Positions 50,010 to 62,783 of a stretch of 64,000 nucleotides of DNA are shown one piece after another. Origin of the DNA: Malurus cyaneus samueli. Lineage: Eukaryota; Chordata; Aves; Passeriformes; Maluridae. Location of the stretch: assembly GCA_009741485.1 (NCBI GenBank), contig CM019217.1, forward strand, positions 48,501,541-48,565,540, in the 5' to 3' direction. A program made the translations under genes and the position numbers. Within the stretch, counting starts at the first letter, position 1, and the number at the start of each line of letters is the position of its first letter. The notes beneath the pieces were generated by a model. The model was not told the origin of the DNA, searched no databases, and saw nothing but the letters and a program-made list of their open reading frames with translations.

Positions 50010-50420
50010 AAGAACTTGAGCTTCGTGTCTCAGCAGTGCAGCTTTGATTTAGCTCTCTTTGACGGGATTTCATTTTGCAAATGCCCCACTAACATCTGCA
50101 TGCAGGTCCTCTTGGGACAGCACCGGGACACAGCGCGGTTTTATGTATATTACTTGGCCAAGTTCCTCCAGCATGTGATGGTTGACTTGCCTCCCTCATG
50201 AAATCACACATGCAAATGTTCCCCATGCATACACTTACTGATGGCCACTTTCAGTGATCTGTGCTGGGAAGAAATATTATGTCATAAACACCATTGCAAC
50301 ATCTGCAACAGATCCTTTTGGAACCCGTCACAGCCCGCCAAACCCGGAGAGCGCTCTCACATGGCGGGTCCATGACTGACGGTGCTTGACCTACTGCCCT
50401 GCGAGCTCACCCCGGCTTTT
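50010..50420. promoter_or_regulatory. CpG-retaining patch with nested palindrome
   Basis: About a dozen CpGs occur in 400 bases, eight of them within about 90 bases at 50325-50415. CCCGCCA (50334-50340) is the reverse complement of TGGCGGG (50362-50368), and between them sits the perfect 12-bp palindrome GAGAGCGCTCTC (50347-50358). The arms include a CCCGCC/GGCGGG core of the Sp/KLF type. The region also has ATTTGCAT-like octamer words (ttttgcaaat and acatgcaaatg). It could be a conserved regulatory element. A 61-codon frame at 50016-50201 crosses part of it, and its last 31 codons follow a gcatgcag acceptor-like site, but there is no further support for an exon. Confidence 0.25.
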
Positions 50421-53400
50421 TCATGCAGGCTCAAACAGCCTGTTTGGAAACACACAGCCAGAGAAGTGTCACAGACAAGCTCTCAGTGTACAGCTCTCTA
50501 GAGAACGTTTGCAGAGCACAACTATGAAACACGATCGTGCAAGAACAATGAGCTTTAAAACCAACATTTTACTACGCTTAATTAACTAAAACCAACATTC
50601 AGAGCATTCTGGTGGAACTCGAGTCTTCAGCCACAGACTCATGACTTCCTGTGTCTTGGATATTAATTAGAAATTATCAGTAGCCTGTAAATATGCTCAG
50701 GATAAGGAGACTTGCCCTGCAGAAGGACCCTTCACTGAATTCCTATATTGTAGCTTTCAAGTCAAACATCACCAAACATCCTAATAAATAAAGTAAGAAA
50801 TCTCTCTGTCATAATATATTTTTATTATAAATTAAGAAGGAAATTCTGCTGGTAAAGAAGTGGTAGGCATAGCTCTAGTGGAGATACTTTAAGTACAACC
50901 ATCATTAACCTCTTTTAAGTACAAAAGAAACATCACATGGCGAACTGATGGCCCTGACCACTTGTCTAAATCATCATATGCTCCATCAAGATCATCTTAC
51001 AAGAATTAGTCAAGCAAAAGGCAGTTCAGTCCTATTCATGTACCTGTCTCCATACACCTAAACAAACGAATTACTAAGATAGCTTGTGAAAAAAATACCA
51101 GTACTATGCAACGAAGTGCCAATAACTATGGCAAAGATTTATTCTCTTACTGGTAGAGATTAAATATCCTTGAGCAGGATAAACCTTATTTGTAATAAAA
51201 TTAATTATGGCATAGACATAAAACTTTTAGCACATACTTTTTACAATAAAACTATCCCAGTTCAAGGCTGTTTCCTGATACTAAAACAATATTATTCAAA
51301 CCCAAGTATCACTAATGTGATTTTTGAGTGTCTAGTCAAGCATGCACATTCTCACCCCTGTTAATTAATTATCCACTCCTAAGCAGTAAATAAGAAGCAG
51401 TTATTACCCCTGAGGAAAAAGCAGGACGTGTGTATCAGGTGTTAGACATAAAAACCAGCTTCAACTGTTCATTTGGCTCCCAGGCTTAGCTCAGGAATTC
51501 AAATGAAGCAATCAGTGAAAAACAGCCACCCTGTTCCTAGCTCCAGGGACCACGGGACTCTTTAAGGAGTTGTCAGACAGCACAGAACTGCATCTTTCCT
51601 TCGACTTCAAGGGACAATTAAGGTCAAGTCACTCAGGGTTTGACTCCATCTAGACAGCTGTGAGAGGGACAGGGAAAAATGAGTACCCCTCCTACACAAT
51701 CTTGGTATTATTTCGGAGTAATGAGTAAACTGTGCTTGTGACATTGAGAAGAAATTGCAGCATGGCCTGTGAATCTCTTTTTTAAAGCCAGTTTCACTAA
51801 AATTTTCAGAAACCTGTTACTGGCTACCTTTAATCAACAAAGACCTCTTGTAATACACACCACATTACACCAGCTGCTTTGCTTCATTTTTCTTTCCCAA
51901 TAACGACAAGAAAGCCTGCAATGATGCTCTCACTCCCCTCCACCTTAACTGCATGACCCAATCCAAACATTTCTTAGTGTCTTGATGGTTGAACAGAGAC
52001 AGAAAAGGCACAAGCACTCAGATCTGAGAAACAAGATGAAATTAAAGGGGTTTGAATTCTGGCAAAGTGTATCTTTTATTACTTATGGTAGTTTTTCTCT
52101 TTCTCTGAGCAATCAGCTGCAGTGTGCTAGTGGTTGCTACAGTCTATATATTTGACAATATCCCACAATTAACTTTACAGTTGTGGCTTTTGCACTTAAA
52201 AGAATGGCCAGCATATCCTGTAACGGCTGCAATACCCCAAGTATAGGTCCTAAAAATCAGGTTTTATGTGTGCACTGCTGCTGATAAGGCTAACCATAAC
52301 TGAAAAGGCTTATTTCACAAGCACAGAGGAAAACAAAAAAAATCATTTGACAATGACAAAGGAGGGCTTCAGGATATTATCAAAACCTTGGTTATGAAAA
52401 CCACTGAGGGGATATAAGAGCTGACACATTAGTGTGTAAAAATGCATGTAGCTCAGGTTCTCCATGTCTAAAATCCCTACTTCACTGCAATTCTGTCTCA
52501 CAAATTTTATTTCTTAAGGGACAAAATCCAGGCAAGAATCACATCTGCCTTGTTCAAAGGAAGAGACTGGAAAGTCCCCATATTTTCCAGTAATGGAAAG
52601 GCTGTGACACAATTCCTTTGGAGATGAAGTCAATCTAGAAATTTTGGGGGGGAAAAAAAGACCAACAATCAACCAAAAACAAAACCTGCAGAACACAACC
52701 TTCATTTAAATATCCCATGCCCTGAAAATCTGTGCTCACAACCTGTGTTGAGAATGAATTAATTTTTTTGTCTACTTTAAAGTCATATAATGAGATCAAA
52801 AGTGAATACAATCTAATCCTAGCACTAAAGAGGATACATCAAAGTCACATTTCACAATTCCCTGTTCCTTAATTAACAAAATATCTACTGACATCACTAC
52901 TTTTCTCCCCCTACTATGCAGATCAGTGCTCAGCTGTCACAGAGACAGATTGAACATTACCAATGCTATATCACCACCACATCACTGTTTGTTTTACTAA
53001 GTTCTATAAAGCTATAATAATACAGAAACAAATATCAACTTCAAATTCTTCCATTCAAACATGTGTTTGCTTGCAGTATTTTCTCTAGATAATTTTTTCA
53101 AAATACACGTGGCTTTATCAAAATATAAGCCAACCTATGACTGCTGGAAAGTATAAGATACATGAAGTACACTCTTTAAATTTACTGTGCTCAAGAAGGG
53201 TAATTCCCTCTTGGCTGAGTTAAGATGCAGTCCTTCATTGACAATCAGGAATGAAAGAGGCAATCAGCAAGAGACATTGTTAGATCTGGAGAGCGATAAA
53301 TGCTTTGGAAAGGCTCTTTTATCCAAGACATGACGCTTCATGGTCATAGTGAGATTTTTCTTTCTGCTGCTCAAAGTTGCTCACCACACTACAGATTGCT

Positions 53401-55204
53401 GATTTGATTTTTATTTATTTATTTTTTTTTAATATGGGAAAACTCAAGTCTATTTAGGAAATACCTCTTCAGGTACCCTCATAATACATTTGCTTTATTA
53501 CTGAGCAGTTATGGCTCCAGACATACACTCACACGTCTACAAAATTAATTTACTATCTTGCTTTTGCTACACTAACCCGCTGTAGCTGAATAGTTTCCTT
53601 TTAGAAGGAAAATAGATGAAAGAATATTTATTTACGCAAATCAAGTCTTTCCATTATAATTAAAAACTTCTAAATGGATCTTTTCCTTCAGGAGGGTGAA
53701 ACAGTAAAGTTAAATGAAGGTGGGGGAATGAATGCTTGGGTGGAACCAAGACAATAGGGTACCACTCACCCATGGGCATTTCTGCCAAGCCCACAGGATG
53801 ACTGTGAACTGTGCTCAGTTCTGCAGTCCTTTCATTCCATCCCCACCAAGGAGGGACCTGCATCACCCCTTAGCAAGTCCTCCAGAGCATCTACCATTTC
53901 CTCCACAAAACTGAACAAAATTAGTTGCTTGTAATGCACCAAATTCATGAGCTGTGATTGCAAGAGAGGTGTGTGGAATCTTAACAAAGCCAAAATCATA
54001 ACACCATCCACTTCCACCTTAGCTAACAGGAGGACTGATGTGCACTTGAGCAGAATTCAAAGAACTTTTATGGGCTTTCTAAAATGTCATTTCTAAGTAA
54101 TGATGCATTCTGTCACTACCTTGGGAGCTGTCTTACAATTTTGTGTCACATAAAAGTATGACACTCCAACTGATGCAGAATGTCTCTAACTGGATGGTTG
54201 CCCACTACTTGAAAGGCACCTTGTTTGCTTGACACAGCCATCTTTCTGCCAGCCTTGGAGCACAGGCAGCCTGGTCTCATGTGGTTTTACTTCTGGATTT
54301 GTTCCTCCCTTTATTGCAGATTCCTCACCTGAATATGTAATCTTCATTGGTGATGTGAGTGCTTGGCCAGAACTACAAAATTTCATGCTCCTGCCCTGCA
54401 TTTCCCAAGGCATGGATGAATGCAAAAGATTTACTCAGAGTGCTTCTGACCTCTGGCCACCAGCAGTATCTCAGCAAGATGCCTTCTTTTGGAAGAAGTG
54501 GGGGAAAGGGAAAGAGGAAATTGCCATCTTTTGCAAGCGGTCCAGATCCTCAGAATAATTCAAGGGAAGGTGGTCAAATGACAAACAGAAGTATCCCATG
54601 CTTAATACTCATGAAAGACAGGATCATTTTATCTCAAATATTCTTTCTATAGCTTCCCCACTTTTCATTGCTAAATACCAATGTGAAAGGATATTAAAAA
54701 AAATTATCATACTTGTCTATCTAGTGTTTAGGAATAAAAATGCATTCATATATCCTCTTTCTATATTCCTCCTGGCTCCTAAAACATATGATCTTTTGGC
54801 TACATCATTGCATAATCAAAGAAACATGAAACCAATTTCAGTATGTTAAACCCTAATAATGTGTATTTCCTTTCTGAGGGATTATAAGGCAACACAACAT
54901 TCTGCTTACATTTATCTGTACCCCTGTCTCTCTATGTGGCAACCCTGAAAGCAAAACTTCAGAGAACTGTAGGACCTGACTCTAAATTACACAAGGAAAG
55001 GTTAACTCACCTTTCATGAGTTCTCTGCCTGCAGAGAAGAAATGCTCAGCAATACTGGTTTACCTTTGCTGGTGTAAATGTTTGAGGTAACTCAAACCAA
55101 AAGCAAAAAAAAAAAAGCTAGGAGAAGTACAAGAACTTTGAGAGAAGCTTCTCCCCAGTACAAAGAGTTTTCTGATAAGATCCTGCTTTTTTTCCAAATA
55201 ACAG
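50421..55204. other. Low-copy AT-rich DNA
   Basis: No transposon or RNA gene recognised. At 54319-54353 a strong acceptor (cctccctttattgcag) and a donor GGTGAT|gtgagt flank 35 bases open in one frame. The segment is too short to call. An 18-base minus-strand segment at 55011-55028 also has excellent splice-like borders. Confidence 0.35.
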
Positions 55205-55325
55205 AACAGTGCTGCACTCACAATGATTTACAGCATGAGCTTCAATGTGAATATGGACAAGAAATCCCAGTCCTGCAATTACTAGCAAGTTTTCAAACAC
55301 GAGTCCAGAGAGCAAACTTGTTCAG
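55205..55325 (+). CDS. Weak exon candidate, unknown product
   Basis: An acceptor-like ctgctttttttccaaataacag precedes 121 bases open in one frame (phase 1 entry, phase 2 exit). They end at TTCAG|gtacag, a mediocre donor. The peptide includes LQHELQCEYGQEIPVLQLL. It is the centre of a 117-codon frame (55078-55431), so it could simply be a chance open frame. No family recognised and no neighbour in compatible phase. Confidence 0.12.
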
Positions 55326-55899
55326 GTACAGCCAGAAATTTGTGCACAAAAGCCAGGGCTTTGAACACCTGATCTCAGCATGGCTGTGCATTCCAAATGG
55401 AGCAAGTTATTGTTCCCTCACTGATCACTAATACATCTGTATGTTTGCATTATGCCTGAGGGCAATTATAGGCTTCCAGCAGCATTTTAATAAGACATTA
55501 CATGTGTATTTTCTGAATTCTATTAAGGAATTTACCTCACAAGACACTCCCAGGAAATAACAGAGCAGGGGGAGAGACATAAATCCAAATAAAACAAAAC
55601 AACCCCACAAGGACACCCCAGCCTCCTCTTGTCAATAAAATATTAAGGTTATATTAGATTAGATCCCACCCAGGACGATGAAATCTGCACCCAGGATAAA
55701 GCTGCACACAGATGACAATTTGGCCACCTTGGAGAGCTTTCTGTTAGCACAAAAGCCCCTTGAAGAGTCAGAAGGTATGGAAAGCTGATCCAATGAAGCA
55801 GCTGTATTTATTTCCCACTAGAGTTCGGCTGTTCTAAATGGCCCAGCTCATTGTTTCTAGGGTCAGACATGTGATATGGCACCAATATGCTCACTAGTG
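55326..55899. other. Low-copy AT-rich DNA
   Basis: No recognised repeat or gene. Confidence 0.4.
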
Positions 55900-55966
55900 C
55901 TCGGTTACTCCTGAATACTGGAGTCCTACTGAGTCAAAGGTATCCATCGATTGCTGTCAAGAGACT

Positions 55967-55978
55967 CTCGCTTGCGAG
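55967..55978. repeat. 12-bp CpG-containing palindrome CTCGCTTGCGAG
   Basis: CTCGC and GCGAG are perfect reverse complements around TT. It lies in a 130-base patch (55900-56030) with about seven CpGs in otherwise CpG-poor DNA. Confidence 0.6.
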
Positions 55979-56030
55979 GGAGAACGGTTCTTCTGCGCTG
56001 AGGTGTGCTCACAGTGCCTCTACTTCTCTG

Positions 56031-57236
56031 ACTCCAGCACCCAATGTGCCTCAGGAAAGAAGATGAATAAAGAAATATGAGAGATTTATGTAATTAAGGT
56101 GGATTAGATTATTCTTTTATTTGAATAACTCTAAAAGAGAGCCTACTACAAGACATAAGAAATGCATTTACTTTCAAAAAGTGACATTCCACCGAACGCT
56201 TAAAGACAAAAAGCTGTGCAAAGAAGGGCTGTTGCATTGGTCAGTGCTGATACTGAGTTCCTGCTTATCACCCTAAGATAACTGTGCTTGAGGGAAAAAA
56301 GTGCTCATATTTCATGTGAGCCAGTGGGAGGAAAATGCAAACCAGACATTTCTGAGCCATTCTAGAAGACCATGGTGATACCTTCACTTCTATCTCCGCC
56401 CTGAGCTCACTTGCAGCTTGTCAAACACATGGTCACATCTGACATTTTACACAAATCAAGCCTGTCAGCCTCACCTGTGGGGCAGTGGGTGAGCACCAGC
56501 TGGATGTCCACAAACTGACCACAGCCTTCTCACCTAAACATGCTGATCTCCATGTGGATGTGAAACTTGTTAGGGAAGGAGGGAGGTGATGCAGAACTGA
56601 TATTTGGGGCTTGTTTTGTTTTTGTTCTATGTTCTTCCTCTTTTTCCCAACAAAAACTTGGTGGTTGGAGTATGAAATTAATTTGGGGCTTTAGCATAAA
56701 GACAGCCATCCCTGCTCATTGACCAAAGTGCAGGATGCTTTCTTCATGTACTCAGAACCACCTGGTTGCAGTGACATGCATAGGAGTAAGTACATGGTAC
56801 TTAAGTATTTGTATCAATTAAATATTTGTAACCTGCCTGATGAGGAGCAATGCTCTCATTGAGAAGAGACATCAGTGTTTACAGATACACGATTTTCTGG
56901 CATGTTTTAAAGTCAGGACAGACTGTAAGTCACATACTCATGTAGAAAATGGCATGATTGTTATTGAACTCAATTCAGAGTACCTCCTACTCAAAAAAAA
57001 TAGTACTGCATGTGGGAAAAACCAATGGCAGTTTCAAATTATTGACGAGAGATCTATGAAAGTTAACAAAAATACTGAAACTCTTTCTAGGATCTAACAA
57101 TTTGTCTGAGAAGAAAAACTATTTTAAATTAGTCGAGGTTTACTGATTCCACAAACTAACTTTTTTAAAACCCTCTAAATGGTAATGAAGTTATCTTAAT
57201 TTCCCTAAGGAATTTCAATGATATTGTTTCTTCCAG
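56031..57236. other. Low-copy AT-rich DNA
   Basis: No recognised repeat, exon or RNA gene. Confidence 0.4.
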
Positions 57237-57297
57237 GATCATGCTGTGCACACAACACTTCTGCATAGTGTTCATTTATTGAACACCAGCCTTGAAG
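57237..57297 (+). CDS. Exon candidate, unknown product
   Basis: A strong acceptor (atattgtttcttccag) precedes 61 bases that end at a canonical donor, TTGAAG|gtaagc. Only one frame is open. It enters in phase 0 and leaves in phase 1, and reads DHAVHTTLLHSVHLLNTSLE, with an N-glycosylation-type NTS and regularly spaced Leu. Both splice motifs are among the best in the window. No partner exon with matching phase is certain, and I recognise no family. Confidence 0.25.
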
Positions 57298-60200
57298 GTA
57301 AGCAATATTTTAACCCTTGGACTACACATGGACTACAAGACACAGAACCCAGCCCATGACTCCCATTGCTTTTCTACCCTGCTCACCTTTCCTCTGATCC
57401 TCAACCTTCCTGAAGAATTTTGCTATATTATTTTATTAATGAAAGAGTGAAAGTAAAAAGTAAGTGGGTAACTGGACAGATCTTTTAGGTTACACTGGTT
57501 TCAGGCCCACCCAAGGGTCTGAAGAGAAGGAAACCAGGTGGTCTGACCTAAGTCCCAAGACAGAGATATGCGATATTGCCAAAGCAAAATAAGTGATCCC
57601 ACAGAATCTGAAACGTATCTGTTGACTCTTTGCAAAGAAATGAAAGTGGAAATGAATGGAAATTAAATTATCTTCTTCCCCCAGAGGCAGTCATCCTCCA
57701 GGTCAGAGGCATGCAAAGGAAATATGAGAGTTCCCATTTCACGGCTTGCACCAAAGCTATGACTAGACAGACAATATCTCTTTTTTTTTTCTCTCCCACC
57801 CCACCATCCTGACTTGTTTCTTCCAAATATTCCTCATAATAGAACTAATTACAATACAGAGGAGGAGAGAATAATGTATGCAGATTTAAACCAAGCATTA
57901 CTTGTGGAAATGTGCCGAATGAAAATTGTGTGGTTTTGTAGAAAGGAAGAGCATGGTGTGCATAACCTTACTGGAACATATGATTTGTATTCATTCTCAA
58001 AAATGATAAACAAACACCAGGAAAGTAATTATGAAATTTTTCATAAGTTGTTGGTGGGAGGAAACTGGAAAAGAAGAGACACAGCAAAAGAAAACAGACT
58101 GTCAGATTTGCAACTGCAAGCTAGCTGAGAATAGATGTTTTCAAAAACGAGCTTATGTTGCACAAATATTTACAATAGATGAAAAGCCTGAAGGCATTTA
58201 ATAAAAAAAAATACAAAAACAAAAAAACAAACAGGAAGAAGCACAGTTTCATCATTAAGACCAGCACAAAAATGTCTAAGCTTTAATAAATTCACAAGTC
58301 CTGCCCAGGCCCCTCTCAGTGATTTAATCAGAATTCAAGTTTGGCATTAACAAAGATGAATTCGACCACATGTGTAATCTGTAAACACACATATATAAAT
58401 CAATGAAAGTAACACACAAACATTTTAATGTTTGCAATATATTTAAAGAGGTTGATTATTTTTTTCCAACACTGTAACGAAATTGTCTTCCAGATGATCC
58501 ATAATTTTTCTTGAAAATTTATCCTGTTTCATAAGCATTAAGAAAAGGGCATGACATACCAACTGCTTTAAGTTGTACAGTTTTAGATCACTGAAATTGC
58601 GGAATTAAATGTTTTAGCCTATGATAGGGCAGTTATGAATCCATCTATTAATATTGTGGGCTTTTTTACACTAGCCAAAAAGTGGGTACATAAACAATGA
58701 AAAATAGCTGCTGAACAGTAGTAACTGAAGAATGATTAGTAATACAATCACTTTTGATTGTCTACGCATGCCCTTTAACCAGCTTGCCCCATAAAGAAAT
58801 GTTTTTATCCTGAAGTCGTTGATGATTAAATCATGTTTGTTTTGCTGACTTGACCCAGGTGGTTTGTCCATATAAAACTGACACCAATAACAAGACAGTG
58901 TGAATTGACTGAATTGCTCACCTTTTACAACACTTAAGAAACAACCCCATATTTAACTCATTCAACTCTATTACATATACATGCAAGAGTGAGAGCCATT
59001 TCCTTTCCTCTTGGTTGCTTAAATCTTGCCACCAATCCCAAAAATGCAGGCATCTCAGAGGTTTTTGTAGTAACCCTCACCGTTCCTGCTCTGACTGCCA
59101 CAAAGAAGGACCAACAGCCCATGCCTGGGCTCTGTTCTGCGTGCCCATGTATCCGTGCCTTTATTCAGGAGAGAAGTTTATTTTATTCTTATCCAAGATA
59201 ATTTCCTCTGTGCATACTGAAACTGTTTCTAGTTAGTCCAACACTTGACCATATTGTTAAAAATATGTAAGCACATTTTTGCAGGAATTGAATATTAAAG
59301 TCTTCTAAGTCAACAGGAAAACAAAAATATGGTCATGGTAAAAGAAACACTACCTGGGGAAAAGACACACAATTTTCAAAGCTTGTTTCCCTGGATCCTT
59401 CATGGCATGATTTTGATAGAAGCAGTCAGATGGAATTTGATTTTACTTTTCCTTTCCCTAAGGAGTTTTGGGGTGAGAAGATGGACATCCTGCCCATGAC
59501 AGTGAGCTCAGCTGCATGACAAGCTACAGTAGGTTTGTGATCATGTATACAGAGCCTGAGTAACCACATCTGTCCTGCCTTTGGGGTCTTCTAGGGAGAG
59601 GAGCTGATGACAGTTTGAGCAAATACATGACATTTCACTATGGACAAATCCCCTTGGGGCGCACACTTCTGCTATTATAAAGCTAACAATAACAAAAATG
59701 CTCTATCCAACTGCAGCATGCCAAGACAAAAGAAGTAAGTAAACACCTCCCTTCCCAAATAACCCCAAAACATGCCCAACAAGTACCTAGATCCTCCACT
59801 GTCGCAGCTGTATGGTCATCATGATAGTTGAGCTTATCCATTTTAGCCTGAATTTACTCTCTGGCATGGAATTGTTCATCCCGTGAGACTGGGTTTATGT
59901 TCAAAGCATTCTCAAAGCTTTGTTGCCTTTGTGGCACATTTTGTATCCATCAACATCAAGCCACAAGCTCCATTTTTTCCTTGTTAATTATGCTTATGCT
60001 GCTCTGCTCCGGCTTTGTTCATTGCAGAGCTTTGATAAATGAGCTTTCTGCCCCCATCATTCTGAGGACACACAGAGAAGTCCCATCCAGTTCCAAATTA
60101 AATGATGAAAATAAGGAAATGGTTTGGATTTTATATTAAAAATTGATGAAGTGTGCAAGAGAGAGAGGGTGGGGGGAAAAAAAGAATTAAAAAAGGAAAA

Positions 60201-62733
60201 AAAACTCCAGAAATAACCAGACTTGACCAGCAGCTCTGACATCCTGGAGCCACTCAGGTCATCCAGCTCTGGATACGTTTCCAGATACAAAACAACTTTT
60301 CACTTAGTTTTTGCACCAATAGGCTGGGAATCTTAGCCTCAGCAAAAGGCAGCTTTTACTGCTGCGCTCAGGGTTAGGGCTGGGCTTAGAGTTAGGCTTG
60401 AGAAAACCACAAAGCCCAGAGCTCCACAGACACTGCAATTACAAAAGTCTATGCAGTCTCGAAAATAGTAAAGCTCCTCTTATCTGAATAACTTTTCTTG
60501 TGACTGTACCTTGTTTAAAAACTGCACAAGTGCTGAATGAAACTGCTCAAGTGCCACAAGACGAAAAGGAGATGTCATGGGTTTGTGATCAATTGACCAA
60601 TTTACATTTCAAATTAACTCTGTGCTCAGAACTGTACTTCAAATACTGAAAAATAACACCTGCTCTGTATTAGCTCATTTCTACCTCTGTGGAACTTAAC
60701 TGAAAAAAGCACCCTAAAGCTAAATTTTGCACAAAGATACAATGTCCTCTCCCTCCAACACCCATGACAGAGTAAAAGAGAAAGGGCTGGTGGGTCAGGG
60801 AAGAGAGAGGAAGAGGAAGGAAAAAAAAAAAAATACACAGTCCTAAAAGCATAAGCCCATGCCTTCTCAGTTATTAACAAATGATAAGGTCTTTATAAGG
60901 GTGGAAGCACCTGCTTCTTATGGACAAAGAAAACTGCACGCTGGGCTGGTTCTAATTAGTAAAATTACTGTGGCCTGCACAGATTGCTTAGATGCCAGGA
61001 AAGCAAGAGCACCATAAAGAAAAGTGATTTCAAATTGCTTTTCATAACAAGCTAAGATTTCTCCCTTAAGCAGGTATAACAGCGACAAAGCGTGTTCAAA
61101 CTGCAGGAGTCACCTGGCCACTCGTGCCACTCCAGGCTCCAAAGTCAAGTGTAGGGCCACTCACTTCAAGCCAATGCCAAACAGGCTATTCCAGGTCTCT
61201 GCTCACCAGAAACAGCATTTGTGAATCTCTGTTTTGCTGTGCTCTTTGCCCAAGCCATGCTCAGAACATGAGCAGCAGCAGTCACATCAGAGCGCAGTAG
61301 CACAATCCCATGGCTAAGAGGGAGTGTGTTTCTTTCACTTATTATGTTAATTCCCTCTTTTTGTCTGTTTTCTGTCAAACAAAACATTCTTCACTTTTTA
61401 CTAATGCATTACCATGAAATGTACCTAGAGGGATATCCAGCTGTATTTAAGTTCACTGAATTTCCTTGTTCTCAGGAAACTTTGTGAGTTTCAGGCGTGG
61501 TATAAATAAGGAAACAAAACAGACTTGATTCAGAACAAGAATCTTGGTGTTCCCATGAGCTGTCTCCTTTGTTCTTCTCCTGCTTCTCTCTCTAGATCTG
61601 ATTTTTCCTAAACTCCCACTGACAGGATGGCACAGCTCTTTTATTTTGCTAACTGCACGTCACTGTTGCTCTGGGTGAAATAAATGAAGTTTTCCTCTGT
61701 GTTTTATGTTGCCAGGCACTTTTATCCTCTGATTCAGACTTGGGTATCCATTGCAAACAAGGCAGCAATATCTTCTATGGAACAGATACTTCAGAAATAA
61801 ATATAATTGGACAAATTCTGCATTGAGATAAATACAGTGCAATGTCCCAAGATTAAATGAGTTCGTGTGTGGATGCACAGCATTTAAAATATGATGCAAT
61901 TTGCTTTGAAGTAACTGAGCGGAAGATGCAGATTTCTGGGGCAATCCAAACTGCTACAAATGTCACTCCTGCCTGATCAGGTCATACAGGCCCTTCTGTG
62001 AATGCACACACTGGGCAGTGGGACCACACACAGACCTTGTCCCTTCCCAACCTTTCCTTCGAATCAGTTTCCAGTAAAGCAATTCAGACGAAAGGTGGCA
62101 CAGCCATTGTATGCCCCCTTAAGCATCAATGTCCTCTGACCTTATGTTTCCATGTCTGAGATGTGTTTCCCCTGCCCTCATAAAAAGCTGCTCTCGCTCT
62201 AGATTTTAGTCCTTTGCACGAGTCATCCTTTTGGAATACTTCCATTTCACATTCACTAGTCAGTTTTACTAATCCAACAATTTCTATTTCTGTGCTGGTG
62301 CCACTTGACTGTTCAGCCACCATGAATGGGATTCCTAAATAACTGACATTATAAAAATTTAATTAAGTTAGTTAAATATGCATATGAGAAAACCGAAACA
62401 GACCAAGCTGATAAGTGTGGCGTCAGCTCAGCAATTACCCAGTTGCACAGCATATCACAGTTTTCTTCATTAGCTTAGCGATGTGCCTAGGAGATGCCTC
62501 TGTCAGCTTTGTATGCATTTGCATGCACACAAAAATATCTTATTTTCTCTGTCCTAAGTTCTCTCACTGGTCTGATGGAAGCAGGGAAGTAAAGCTGAAT
62601 AACCCTACCAAGTCATTACCTGTCCTCATGTGAAGGTTGATCTGAATTCTTTATTTTTAGTGGCAGTGTATACTTACGTTTTAAAGGCAAACAAATACTT
62701 TGATTTTTCAAATATTTATTTGGAGTTACAGTG
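57298..62733. other. Low-copy AT-rich DNA
   Basis: No transposon family, RNA gene or supported exon recognised. Short A/T runs lie near 57779 and 60819; an AT/A-rich stretch lies near 58201. Confidence 0.4.
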
Positions 62734-62783
62734 TTTCACTTGAGTTTTGACTTCCTGATAATGGAGAAAAGACTCAAGTGAAA
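62734..62783. repeat. 12-bp inverted repeat
   Basis: TTTCACTTGAGT (62734-62745) and ACTCAAGTGAAA (62772-62783) are perfect reverse complements across a 26-base spacer. A second overlapping pairing (cttgagtttt with aaaactcaag at 62781-62790) gives an alternative hairpin. No element is recognised around it. Confidence 0.7.

Noticed and set aside
55011..55028. 18-base minus-strand microexon-like segment with strong borders
   Set aside because: Too short, and the first frame stops; no flanking exons on that strand.
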